A stretch of 16,892 nt of DNA from JABDBK01 sp964533645 (GCA_964533645.1 CAZHMQ010000038.1:1-16892), one strand, 5' to 3'; positions 7,001 to 13,908 are shown, numbered from the stretch's first letter. Program-made: numbers and translations. The notes: generated by a model from the sequence alone, not told the origin.

Positions 7001-7617
7001 GTGATTCACTTTGGCACGCTGCATTGGGAGCCTCATACCATTTGAAAGATGAAAAAAATACTTTACTTATACTCAGTGAATGCCAAGATGAAAATTTTAG
7101 AAAACGATTGTTATTAGAGGTAAAGAAAAATAATTTTCTGCTTGCTTTTGATCCTCATATTGATCACCTTTTATTAAAAGCTAAGCAAATTCATTCGTAT
7201 AGACAAAATGCACCTTTAAGTTTTAATCAAGCATTAGCTTGTATTCAACCTGATATGTTTGGTTTATTTTCATTTATCAGCCAAATAACGCATGGAAATT
7301 ATCTACATAGTCAATCTTGGTTAATCATTGCCGCTTATTTATTTCCGTTGATTGATGTTGAAGCTGAGGGAATCCGTTTTGAAATAAAACGTGAAAATGT
7401 TCTACATGATGTTAATCAATATTATAGCTCATTAAGCAAACTTAGCTATTTTTCTCAAAGTGCAACAAAAACTCGAGAATTTATGGAAGCATGTAAGAAG
7501 GCTAAATCAGAAATAAGATTAAGTAAGATCATCAATGCCATTGAAAATGAAACAAATACTCAAGAGGAAAATGAGACTTTATATAGCGTGGTTGCTAAAT
7601 ATCAATCTAAAAAATAA
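4093..7617 (+). CDS. Giant ankyrin-like repeat protein, putative effector (1174 aa)
   Basis: Residues 1-100 are polar and probably disordered. Residues 124-195 and 229-300 are two copies of a non-ankyrin domain (both contain NAVIL.PDS, a Q.G.WV.D.DQ motif, KNKGL and NY.ELI). Residues ~368-850 hold 16 short repeats of about 26 residues, pattern x-A-V-x-G-A-A-x-G-H-x-E-L-V-x-x-L-I-x-x-G-A-x-x-N. This matches the helix pair of ankyrin repeats but lacks the usual TPLH hairpin of the 33-residue unit. The 16 repeats form two blocks of eight, each headed by a Cys-containing F.PCA.LAF segment. Residues 850-1174 continue as degenerate repeats and then a non-repetitive helical region. The last ~25 residues are Glu-rich, like the E-block in some Dot/Icm substrates. 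The ribosome binding site is weak. The PmrA-like box upstream supports an effector role, presumably binding host proteins. Specific function unknown. Confidence 0.88.
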   Translation: MSFDRDNKKQEPKESDQRSNNYGQAALASSGHPPIHYAELLKATAERRKRATQPQKETEDEQKLRSVSPIEISVSIDNERQQENKAPSKPPLEVNYSLYALDAYEYKESDLELAFNEFSVNAGNAVILYPDSEDNSAGSCKYKARVIQHGQWVRDKDQAIIEVSISALDLKNKGLLTKENTENYDELINTALEKVDAKRHYLLYVTNENESQVAVYHKLKDKAGGSVFNAVILSPDSDAYKASFIQNGVWVKDADQNIFEISIGKQDIKNKGLQTQKTTGNYAELINEALVYANLHVPEDIKHRALMKYRNKPETLAWLQHGEIKGEIKPVEEKKLHLSETDVFWTICHLARNQNEPELVKLIEAHTCIDVYQNDFTPCAYLAFENNGIVVNFLIDNFGANLNDAVYGAAAGGHKELVLNLIAKGAHVNDAVCGAAKGDHRELVEYLITQRGASLNHAVYGAAKGGHNEFVKNLLTRGANINNAVLGAGECGDIELVNELITQGASIDQAVLGAATGNHKELVYNLIDRGASLNQAVLGVALRGNVRIVNDLIAKGANKDIAVKAASRRGHKELVENLIDRGANFNEAISGAKEGGHEALIIYLINKVCAGTCPADFQPCAKLAFINNRDAINFLIDDFKHLNDAIYGAAAGGHEDLVDDLIAKGASLNEAVSGAARSGHRFLVEYLIARGASLDHAVYGAAKGDKLKLVKNLITRGANLDKAVSGAAEIGNVELVNELITQGASVDAAAMGAATGDQIELLNSLIARGACLSEAVYGAALRGDADLVNDLIRRGANKDKAVTGAARRGHKQLVDSLLAEGANVNWAVEDAAAGGHKKLLNYLIDKNAPGFPYVLAFAISGAAQVGNIDLVKKLIPRGAHLSKWTLIDMGLASAARHGHVKLVMYLLTQEPDDIGRAISSAAMNGHQQLADYLFNKYSEYRGDVIYGAACHKNMRLVEHLVNKDKFRPFSDSLWHAALGASYHLKDEKNTLLILSECQDENFRKRLLLEVKKNNFLLAFDPHIDHLLLKAKQIHSYRQNAPLSFNQALACIQPDMFGLFSFISQITHGNYLHSQSWLIIAAYLFPLIDVEAEGIRFEIKRENVLHDVNQYYSSLSKLSYFSQSATKTREFMEACKKAKSEIRLSKIINAIENETNTQEENETLYSVVAKYQSKK
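5194..6640 (+). repeat. Ankyrin-like repeat array, two blocks of eight
   Basis: Sixteen 78-base units within the ankyrin-type gene. Block 1 (about 5194-5916) and block 2 (about 5917-6640) align unit by unit with an offset of 717-723 bases. For example, unit 3 starts HAVYGAAKG in both, unit 6 contains LRG and ends GANKD in both, and unit 7 has RRGHK in both. The nucleotide sequence is well diverged, so this is an old duplication. Confidence 0.85.
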
Positions 7618-7706
7618 GCTGAACCATGATAAGAAGAGCTCCACAAGTTACTAAAATGGTCAATTTTATAACATTGTGGACGTTGTGTACTTAGATTCTA
7701 ATTTGA

Positions 7707-8426
7707 CATGAGGTAGAAAATTTCGTCAGAGATAAGCTGGTACAGGATTGGAGCCCAGAGCAGATTAGTGGCTATGCAAAGCGCTGGGAATTATTTTCAA
7801 TCAGCCATGAACGAATTTATCAATTTATTATTCAAGATAAAAAAGAAGGTGGTGACCTGTATAAACATCTTCGCCACAAAAATATTAAATACAGAAAACG
7901 CTTTGGTAGCAGCAAAAGATCACTCATAAAAAATCGAAGAATGATAGATGAACGTCCAAAAATTGTTAATGAAAAAAGCAGAATCGGCGATTGGGAAATT
8001 GATACTATTATTGGTAAAAATCAAAAACAAGCTATATTATCAATAGTCGAAAGGGTATCAAAATTCACAATATTGAGAAAACTAGAACATAAAACAAGCG
8101 AAGCTACAATGACTGCAATAATAAAATCAATGGCAGGATATATAAATCTGGTTCATACAATAACCTCGGATAATGGATGTGAGTTCGCAAAACATGAAGC
8201 AATAAGTATGGCACTTAATGCGGATTTCTTTTTTGCGCATCCATACACTTCTTGGGAGCGTGGATTGAATGAAAACACCAATGGTCTAGTGAGACAATAT
8301 ATTAAAAAAGGTTCAGAATTAATTAATGTCACTGATCAATACCTTGATATAATAGCCAGCAAATTAAATGATCGTCCACGAAAAACTCTTGGGTATAAAA
8401 CACCCAGAGAAGTTTTTAGTCAATGA
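7707..8426 (+). pseudogene. IS30-family transposase, 5'-truncated
   Basis: The open frame encodes about 239 residues, starting after an in-frame TGA (7704-7706). It keeps the catalytic core of an IS30-type DDE transposase: WSPEQISGY, GDWEIDTIIG (first Asp), SDNGCEF (second Asp), NENTNGLVRQY (Glu), and the C-terminal NDRPRKTLGYKTPREVF. IS30 transposases usually have 310-380 residues with an N-terminal helix-turn-helix. That part is absent, and only ~90 bases separate the frame from the ankyrin-type gene, so it cannot be hidden in another frame. The first ATG is at 7941. Terminal inverted repeats were not identified. Transposition in trans is unlikely; it is an inactive remnant marking past rearrangement. 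Confidence 0.85.
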
Positions 8427-8432
8427 TTTGCC

Positions 8433-8437
8433 GGAGG
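8433..8437 (+). promoter_or_regulatory. Ribosome binding site deciding the acetyltransferase start
   Basis: GGAGG lies five bases before a TTG codon at 8443, in frame with the acetyltransferase. The longer frame from 8368 overlaps the transposase and encodes transposase DNA in another frame, so 8443 is the better start. Confidence 0.6.
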
Positions 8438-8442
8438 AAAAT

Positions 8443-8922
8443 TTGCCAGTTATTATTTTACATATGCATGAGGATGATATAGATGCTGTAGCTAAAATAC
8501 ATTCTCAAGAGTTTCCAAGACAAAAAGATTCAACGAGATGGATAAGCTGTAATTTTGCAGCATTTCCAAGAATTATGATGTTTGTCGCGCGCGATGAGAA
8601 AGATAAAGTTATTGGTTATATTCAATGGATTCAAAAAAGCGGTTTCAGAAAAGAGTCGGTCGTGGAGCTTGAGCAAATTGCTGTGCTTAAGAGCCAGCAA
8701 AGTAAAGGAATCGGTAGATTACTCATTGAAAAATCTCTTAGATATATCAAAGATTATCTTGCAGGAACAAGTTCAAGTTTAAAAGCCATTCTTATATCAA
8801 CTCGTACTGATAACCAAGCCAAAGTTCTTTATGAGAAGACCTTGAATGCAAAGGAAATTGCTGTCATTAAAGATTTATATTCGCATGACGAAGTTATATT
8901 AATGGCACGTGATGTATATTAG
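8443..8922 (+). CDS. GNAT-family N-acetyltransferase
   Basis: 159 residues from the TTG start, typical for a stand-alone GNAT domain. The first strand and helix read PVIILHMHEDDIDAVAKIH. Residues 43-50 and 56-62 give the central strands (MMFVA, VIGYIQW). Motif A is VELEQIAVLKSQQSKGIGRLL, with the acetyl-CoA pyrophosphate loop Q85-x-x-K-G-I-G91. The C-terminal NQAKVLYEKTLNAKEIA is the usual motif B. It would transfer an acetyl group from acetyl-CoA to an amine; the substrate is unknown. It follows the transposase stop by 16 bases, so the original promoter has probably been displaced and expression may depend on read-through. An ATG start at 8464 is the alternative. Confidence 0.8.
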   Translation: MPVIILHMHEDDIDAVAKIHSQEFPRQKDSTRWISCNFAAFPRIMMFVARDEKDKVIGYIQWIQKSGFRKESVVELEQIAVLKSQQSKGIGRLLIEKSLRYIKDYLAGTSSSLKAILISTRTDNQAKVLYEKTLNAKEIAVIKDLYSHDEVILMARDVY

Positions 8923-8974
8923 TATAGCAGTTGCATTAGCAAGTTGAATCCGCCGTACGGGTATATTAGATGGG

Positions 8975-8996
8975 ACCGGTAATAGGAGTTACCGGC
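8975..8996 (+). terminator. Hairpin after the acetyltransferase gene
   Basis: CCGGTAA, six-base loop, TTACCGG, followed by CCATTTTC. The short T-run makes it a moderate candidate for termination of the plus-strand transcript. The stronger hairpin at 9017 follows. Confidence 0.45.
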
Positions 8997-9016
8997 CATT
9001 TTCGCTGGTGGGCGTG

Positions 9017-9046
9017 AAAAGGGGTCAAATGACGACCCCTTTTTTC
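9017..9046. terminator. Bidirectional Rho-independent terminator
   Basis: AAAAGGGGTC, a seven-base loop, then GACCCC and six T. It sits between the convergent acetyltransferase gene and the alcohol dehydrogenase gene, whose stop is at 9048. A-run and T-run flank a G+C stem, so it can serve both strands. Confidence 0.85.
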
Positions 9047-9047
9047 T

Positions 9048-10091
9048 TTATGTAAGCGATGCCATGTCAATAACAAAGCGATATTTCACATCACTTTTTA
9101 ACACTCTAGCATAAGCTTCATTAATTTTTTGGATGGGAATCATCTCAATATCGCAGCTTATATTATTTTTAGCGCAATAATCTAACATTTCTTGCGTTTC
9201 TTTGATGCCACCTATTAATGAACCCGACAGACTTTTTCGACCAAAAATTAAGGAAAATGAAGTAATTTGATGCGGATCAGGTGAAGCACCTACCATGCAC
9301 AGTGTACCGTTTGTTTTTAGTAAGGTTACATATTTTTCGACTTCATGTGGCGCAGAAACCGTATCTACAATAAGATCAAGTGTACCTGCTTGTTTTGCCA
9401 TTTCATCTGCGTTTTTAGAGATAACAACTTCATCTGCACCTAATTTAAAAGCGTCATCTTTTTTATTTGGTGATGTAGTGAACACAACAACCTTTGCACC
9501 AAAAGCATGCGCAAATTTAACAGCCATGTGTCCTAGACCACCTAATCCTATGACTCCTACTTTTTGGCCTTTACTTACGTTGTAATATCTTAATGGCGAG
9601 TAAGTGGTAATACCAGCGCATAATAAAGGCGCTGCTTTATCTAACGGAAGATTTTCTGGCATTTTCAACACAAATTTTTCTTTAACCACAATATTATTGG
9701 AATAGCCACCTTGAGTTGGCTGTTGATATGCATCCATGCTATTGTATGTGAAAGTAGGCTGTTTATGACAAAATTGTTCTAGATGATCGTTACAGTTTGT
9801 GCAATTGCCGCAAGAATCTACCATGCAGCCCACGCCGACCTTGTCGCCCTCTTTAAAACGTTTTACCTTTGATCCAACTTTTTTAACAATGCCAACAATT
9901 TCGTGGCCAGGAACAAGCGGATGATGTGCTTTACCCCATTCATCTCTGACAGTATGAATATCAGAGTGACATACGCCGCAATATTTTATTGTGATTAAAA
10001 CATCATTATCCCCTACTTCGCGACGTTCAAAAGCATAAGGTTTTAAATCTTCAGTAGGTTCAAAACTTGCAAAGCCTTTAGATTGAATCAT
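9048..10091 (-). CDS. Zinc-dependent NAD(P) alcohol dehydrogenase (YahK/cinnamyl type)
   Basis: 347 residues, the full length of medium-chain dehydrogenases of the YahK/cinnamyl-alcohol dehydrogenase group, which reduce aldehydes or oxidise alcohols in the cytosol. The catalytic zinc site is C38 (YCGVCHSD), H63-E64 (GHE) and C158. The structural zinc cluster is C94, C97, C100, C108. The Rossmann fold begins at G182-L-G-G-L-G187, followed by a strand ending FTTSPNK; the lack of an acidic residue there and the Ser/Lys pattern suggest NADPH. All key residues are present. AAGGAG lies six to seven bases before ATG. It is the most downstream of three minus-strand genes but is separated from the thioesterase gene by 35 bases, so co-transcription is possible. 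The physiological substrate is unknown. Confidence 0.93.
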   Translation of the reverse strand: MIQSKGFASFEPTEDLKPYAFERREVGDNDVLITIKYCGVCHSDIHTVRDEWGKAHHPLVPGHEIVGIVKKVGSKVKRFKEGDKVGVGCMVDSCGNCTNCNDHLEQFCHKQPTFTYNSMDAYQQPTQGGYSNNIVVKEKFVLKMPENLPLDKAAPLLCAGITTYSPLRYYNVSKGQKVGVIGLGGLGHMAVKFAHAFGAKVVVFTTSPNKKDDAFKLGADEVVISKNADEMAKQAGTLDLIVDTVSAPHEVEKYVTLLKTNGTLCMVGASPDPHQITSFSLIFGRKSLSGSLIGGIKETQEMLDYCAKNNISCDIEMIPIQKINEAYARVLKSDVKYRFVIDMASLT

Positions 10092-10126
10092 GAAACACTC
10101 CTTGAATAAAATTCCATATAATCGAA

Positions 10127-10552
10127 TCAGTTTTTTGTTAAGACCGTCATAGTTAATCGGTTAACAGAAATCATTTGATCTTTATCATTGACTATATTAA
10201 TGCCCCACACATGAGTCGATCGACCTAAGTGGTAAGGCTTTGCTGTAGCATAGACAAATCCTTCGCGTATCGAGCGAATGTGATTAGTGTTGATATCTAA
10301 GCCTACACAATAATATTTTGTTAGATCAACACAACAATTTGCTGCAATACTACCTACCGTTTCGGCTAACACACAAGAAGCACCGCCATGCATGATTCCA
10401 ACGGGTTGTTTTGTGCGATCGTCGACCGGCATTTTTGCTATGATATAATCATCACCTATTTCGATGAATGCTATGCCTAAAAAGTCAGACATAGTGTTTT
10501 TATTTCGTGACGTAAGCTCTTCAAGACTTATATTTTTGTACCAGATACTCAT
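10127..10552 (-). CDS. Hotdog-fold acyl-CoA thioesterase (PaaI/YdiI type)
   Basis: 141 residues from an ATG with AGAGG four to five bases upstream; this start was preferred over a longer frame (to 10654) because it gives the usual family length and overlaps no neighbour. The signature is GIMHGGASCVLAETVGS, with H55-G-G and catalytic Glu64 as in YdiI/MenI, which hydrolyses 1,4-dihydroxy-2-naphthoyl-CoA in menaquinone synthesis; related members cut other aryl- or acyl-CoAs. The motif GLDINTNHIR is typical of the subunit interface. Without other men genes here, the substrate is open. Cytosolic, expected tetramer. Confidence 0.88.
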   Translation of the reverse strand: MSIWYKNISLEELTSRNKNTMSDFLGIAFIEIGDDYIIAKMPVDDRTKQPVGIMHGGASCVLAETVGSIAANCCVDLTKYYCVGLDINTNHIRSIREGFVYATAKPYHLGRSTHVWGINIVNDKDQMISVNRLTMTVLTKN

Positions 10553-10581
10553 AAATCCTCTAACTTTCTTAAAAAGTAGTA

Positions 10582-10587
10582 AGTATA
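10582..10587 (-). promoter_or_regulatory. Candidate -10 element for the thioesterase gene
   Basis: TATACT on the minus strand, with TG three bases upstream, 30 bases before the thioesterase ATG. A TTGAGG further upstream is 19 bases away, slightly long for a -35 partner. It is the best promoter candidate in the gap after the KfrA-like gene. Confidence 0.4.
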
Positions 10588-10616
10588 CACTAGCCTGTTT
10601 TACCGCCCTCAATTTG

Positions 10617-11684
10617 TTAAGTTTGAGGAACAGCTTTTTTGGACATTTTTTCATGAAAATATTTAAGCTGACCCATAAGATCTGATTTTTCTTGAACTAA
10701 AAACAATTTTTCTTGTCTAAGTAGTTCAATTTTATCGTTATTGAGTGATATAGTTTTTTGAAATTTATCACATTGATCAGTTAATACGGCGATCTGTTTT
10801 TCAAGCTCAGTAAGCTGTTGGGCTTTCTCCGATAATGTATTTTGTAATCCAGATAGATGTTGTCGGTTTTGTTCATGCCTATCTTTATAAATAATGAGTT
10901 CATGTGAAGTACTTTGAGATTTTTGTGTTAAATCTTGATTATTTTTTTGTAATGTATCGCATTCTTCTTTTAAATGTTGCAATTCAACATTTTTTTCGTG
11001 GAATTTTTGTTGGAGTTCATGATGTTGATTTTGATAAATAGAAATAGTCCTCTGCAATTCGTTGAGTTCTTGCTTGAACTGTATTTGTTGATTTTCCATC
11101 TGCAAGTTTTGCTCAATTCTTGCTTGTTGTACAGCTTGTTGATAATGTTCTAAGTTTGCTTGAATATTAGTGGCTAATTGATGAAGCTTAGTATTCTCTG
11201 ATTTGTGATCCTCAATTTGTAATATAGCTGCTTGATAACGTTCGCTTAATTTAGCAAATTCATGTTCGGTTTGTTGTAGTTTTTGGGTGTATCCTATAGT
11301 GGATTGTTTTTCATGAGATAAAAGTTCTTCAACCTCGTGGAATTTAATTTTTAATTCAGCGTGCTCTCGTTGGAATTGATACAACTGTTGTCTTGATTCT
11401 TCGAGTTGGTTACGACTCATGGTTTCAATTTCAGTGATGCGTTGTTCGGCTTTTTCATTTAACCGTTCCCATAATCCTGTCACCAGCGATAATAAATCCG
11501 TTGGAAGATTACCTTGTGCTTCACTATGCTTAGATTTCCAGGTTTTTAAATGTTGGATAATGGTAGATTTGCTTCCAGTGCCTAATAATTCTCTAATATT
11601 GTCAACAGTAGGCGGTTTACCCTTTCCCTGAAGCTGGTATATAGCATTTTCAATATCATTGAGTGTAACCCCTGCTCTTCCCAT
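10617..11684 (-). CDS. KfrA-like N-terminal DNA-binding, long coiled-coil protein
   Basis: 355 residues. Residues 1-65 resemble the KfrA_N DNA-binding domain (GVTLNDIENAIYQL, PPTVDNIRELLG, GSKSTIIQHLKTWK). Residues ~75-345 are almost uninterrupted heptad-like helix rich in Gln, Glu, Leu and Lys, with no Gly/Pro breaks to speak of, predicting a long dimeric coiled coil. Plasmid KfrA proteins are autorepressors that help partition low-copy plasmids; chromosomal relatives are common and poorly understood. GAGGAG lies six bases before ATG. It is divergent from the hydrolase gene across about 130 bases, so it may bind that region. Whether it marks an integrated plasmid is unclear; no parA/parB or rep gene is visible. 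Confidence 0.8.
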   Translation of the reverse strand: MGRAGVTLNDIENAIYQLQGKGKPPTVDNIRELLGTGSKSTIIQHLKTWKSKHSEAQGNLPTDLLSLVTGLWERLNEKAEQRITEIETMSRNQLEESRQQLYQFQREHAELKIKFHEVEELLSHEKQSTIGYTQKLQQTEHEFAKLSERYQAAILQIEDHKSENTKLHQLATNIQANLEHYQQAVQQARIEQNLQMENQQIQFKQELNELQRTISIYQNQHHELQQKFHEKNVELQHLKEECDTLQKNNQDLTQKSQSTSHELIIYKDRHEQNRQHLSGLQNTLSEKAQQLTELEKQIAVLTDQCDKFQKTISLNNDKIELLRQEKLFLVQEKSDLMGQLKYFHEKMSKKAVPQT

Positions 11685-11815
11685 AGATAGCTCCTCAGTA
11701 AGATGTAATAGACCATTTTCTCAGACTTTTATGGATATTGAAATGACTCTAGAGTAAAAATCCTACGCATAAAGTCAAAAATGAGTTATCATTTTCATTG
11801 ATTAATGGATTTTAC

Positions 11816-12619
11816 ATGCTTGATATGAAAGTTGAAATACGCCAAGGTCGTTTTTTGAATATTTCCTTCTATGAACATCCACATAGTGATGCCGTTGTTT
11901 TTCTTATTCATGGTCTTGGGGCAAGTGGTGTCCAGTGGCGTAATCAATTAGATATGCTGAAAGAAAAATATTCACTTGTAATTCCCGATTTGTTTGGTTT
12001 AGGAGAAAGTGCAAAGCCCTACCCTATTTTCTCTAATCCTTATAGTTTCACCGAGCTTGATCAAGATATGCGTGCGATTTTTGTCCATTATGCTAAAAAA
12101 AATAATATTGTTATGGGGCATTCTTATGGAGGTGCATTGGCTGTTTCTTTAGCTGTCAGTTTTCCGAAAAAAATAAGTAAATTAATTTTGATTGATCCTA
12201 TCAGAGCTGAACCCAAAGCGCAGATGTCTGCCGTTTTTAACTATCCAGCATTCGTGCTTCGATTAATTCGCTCTCGATTAGAAAAGTCCTTTAATGAGGC
12301 GGGATATGATAAATCAACTAGTCCCGAGCTCATCGAGAAAGAAACCATAGCCAGCAGAAACAATAGAATGTACGTTATTAAAGCCATGGTAAAAGGTATG
12401 AAAACCATACCTACTATGGACATTACTGAACTACAAATACCAGTTTTAATTATGATGGGTGAGACCGACAACATTATTTTGCCTGTTAATATTATGGACT
12501 TTTATCAACCCATTCCACATCATGAATTTTATATTATGCCCCATGCGGGACATATGGTAATGTTAGAACAACCACAAAAAACAAATGAATTAATTCTTGC
12601 TTTTCTTGCTAAGAGATAA
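11816..12619 (+). CDS. Alpha/beta-fold hydrolase
   Basis: 267 residues, with a complete alpha/beta hydrolase triad: nucleophile Ser103 in GHSYGG, Asp218 in GETDN, His246 in HAGHM. The oxyanion loop is IHGLGASG (31-38), and DLFGLGESAKP (58-68) is the usual following motif. A helical cap lies at about 130-200. There is no signal peptide, so it should be cytosolic. It is similar in plan to MhpC- and BioH-like carboxylester or C-C hydrolases; the substrate cannot be told. I chose ATG 11816, which has a weak GGA six bases upstream; ATG 11825 and a TTG at 11798 are alternatives. The TAA stop overlaps the arfB ATG (TAATG), suggesting translational coupling. Confidence 0.88.
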   Translation: MLDMKVEIRQGRFLNISFYEHPHSDAVVFLIHGLGASGVQWRNQLDMLKEKYSLVIPDLFGLGESAKPYPIFSNPYSFTELDQDMRAIFVHYAKKNNIVMGHSYGGALAVSLAVSFPKKISKLILIDPIRAEPKAQMSAVFNYPAFVLRLIRSRLEKSFNEAGYDKSTSPELIEKETIASRNNRMYVIKAMVKGMKTIPTMDITELQIPVLIMMGETDNIILPVNIMDFYQPIPHHEFYIMPHAGHMVMLEQPQKTNELILAFLAKR

Positions 12620-13047
12620 TGATGTTACAGATTACAAAAAATATATGGGTACAAGATTCAGAAATTGAATTAACGGCTATTCGTGCCCAAGGATCTGGCG
12701 GACAACATGTTAATAAAGTCTCGACCGCCATACATCTTCGATTTGATGTTAAACAATCATCTTTGCCAGATACCTTTAAAACAAGGCTACTTAACACCCA
12801 TGATTATCGTGTTAGTTCGGATGGGGTGATTATTATCAAAGCTCAGCGCTACCGTAGTCAAGAGCAAAATAAGGCAGATGCCTTGCAGCGTTTGATAAAT
12901 TTCATTAATAAAGTTACTCTTGTTTCGAAGAAACGAAAGAAAACTAAGCCATCCAAACAATCTATTAAAAAAAGGTTAGACAGTAAAACAAAAAGAGGTA
13001 AATTAAAAAAGCTTCGGTTAAGTAAACCCACCGAGTCACCTCGGTGA
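12619..13047 (+). CDS. arfB: Alternative ribosome-rescue factor ArfB (peptidyl-tRNA hydrolase)
   Basis: 142 residues, the usual ArfB/YaeJ length. The catalytic GGQ is at 27-29 within RAQGSGGQHVNKVSTA. The domain continues to about residue 100 and is followed by the long basic tail (KKRKKTKPSKQS, KKRLDSKTKRGK) that enters the empty mRNA channel of a stalled ribosome. It releases peptide from ribosomes stuck on non-stop mRNA without a codon. ATG overlaps the hydrolase stop, so the two genes form an operon. The last eleven or so codons lie inside the palindromic repeat 13016-13059, so the tail end has been recruited from repeat sequence. Confident call. Confidence 0.95.
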   Translation: MMLQITKNIWVQDSEIELTAIRAQGSGGQHVNKVSTAIHLRFDVKQSSLPDTFKTRLLNTHDYRVSSDGVIIIKAQRYRSQEQNKADALQRLINFINKVTLVSKKRKKTKPSKQSIKKRLDSKTKRGKLKKLRLSKPTESPR

Positions 13048-13059
13048 GTCTACTTAACC
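13016..13059. repeat. Dispersed palindromic repeat, copy B, overlapping two gene ends
   Basis: A 44-base inverted repeat with 20-base arms (GGTTAAGTA... and ...TACTTAACC) and a TCAC loop; 18 of 20 arm positions pair. It is the reverse complement of the element at 51-88. It contains the stop of arfB (13045-13047) and the stop of tdk (13050-13052), only two bases apart, and is well placed to act as a shared bidirectional terminator, although no strong T-run follows. Confidence 0.75.
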
Positions 13060-13679
13060 GTTGCTTCTTTAATGAACTCAAATTTGCTTTCCGGAACAAG
13101 TGGATTATCTGTCTCATAAAAATGTTTACGGCACATTGAAATATACCGTTCATTGCCACCAATTTGGAGTTGTTCGCCAAATTTAATAATTTTTCCTTGA
13201 TCATCAATACGCGCATTCATAATGGCTTTTTTACCACAATGACAAATAGTTTTAATTTCAATTAAATTGTCAGCCCAAATTAATAAATACTGACTTCCTT
13301 CAAATGCCTCACCTTGAAAATCACTGCGTAATCCATAAGCTAAGACAGGAATATTTAATTTATCAACAATAGCAATAAGTTGTAAAACCTGTTGTTTTGT
13401 TAAAAACTGCGCTTCGTCTAATAACACACAGCCTAAATTTGCATGACTAGAAACGCTTTTTTCTGTGTATTCAAATAAATTAAATTCACTATCAAAAGAA
13501 ATAGCATTTGCATATAAACCAATGCGCGAGCAAATAATATTTTTGCCAAAACGATTGTCAATGGATGGAGAAAAAAGCAAAGTATCCATCCCCTTTTCTT
13601 TATAATTAAAGGAAGACTGTAGTAAAACAGTGCTTTTTCCCGCGTTCATTGCTGAATAATAAAAATATAATTTTGCCAT
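13050..13679 (-). CDS. tdk: Thymidine kinase
   Basis: 209 residues, type II thymidine kinase like E. coli Tdk, making dTMP from thymidine and ATP for nucleotide salvage. P-loop G14-K-S-T in SAMNAGKST; Walker B VLLDEAQF with catalytic Glu89; zinc ligands C146, C148, C183 and H186 (CHCGK, CRKHF); lasso/lid motif GGNERY near 174-179. All are intact. The start has AAGAAG upstream within a GAAGATCTTC palindrome. It is convergent with arfB. A plausible promoter lies in 13680-13845, but no convincing -35/-10 pair stands out. Confidence 0.96.
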   Translation of the reverse strand: MAKLYFYYSAMNAGKSTVLLQSSFNYKEKGMDTLLFSPSIDNRFGKNIICSRIGLYANAISFDSEFNLFEYTEKSVSSHANLGCVLLDEAQFLTKQQVLQLIAIVDKLNIPVLAYGLRSDFQGEAFEGSQYLLIWADNLIEIKTICHCGKKAIMNARIDDQGKIIKFGEQLQIGGNERYISMCRKHFYETDNPLVPESKFEFIKEATVK

Positions 13680-13845
13680 AGAAGATCTTCTTAAAAGTTA
13701 AAGGGATCAAATATTAAATCATTGCATTCATTGTTATTTTTGTAAATAACTATGGTAATATGATTGCTATTGGTGAAAAAAGTCTCGACCGCCATTATTT
13801 AATTACCGCGTAATAAAAATTGTAAAAATATTGAACTCCTATTGT

Positions 13846-13862
13846 CTTAAGATTCCCTTAAG
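13846..13862 (+). promoter_or_regulatory. PmrA-like box 4 (perfect consensus)
   Basis: CTTAAG, ATTCC, CTTAAG: a full match to YTTAAK-N5-YTTAAK. TATGAT at 13874-13879, eleven bases downstream, is a good -10 element. It is the clearest of the four boxes and lies 46 bases before the start codon of the putative membrane-associated effector. Confidence 0.7.
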
Positions 13863-13908
13863 CAAACTACGTTTATGATCATGGAATAGATTAAACAGGA
13901 GTTTGCCT

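Noticed and set aside
8368..8442. Longer 184-residue version of the acetyltransferase
   Set aside because: The extra N-terminal residues are the transposase C-terminus read in another frame, and a ribosome binding site supports the TTG at 8443.
10553..10654. Longer 175-residue version of the thioesterase
   Set aside because: It overlaps the KfrA-like gene end, adds a segment unlike the family, and the internal ATG at 10552 has a ribosome binding site and gives the normal length.
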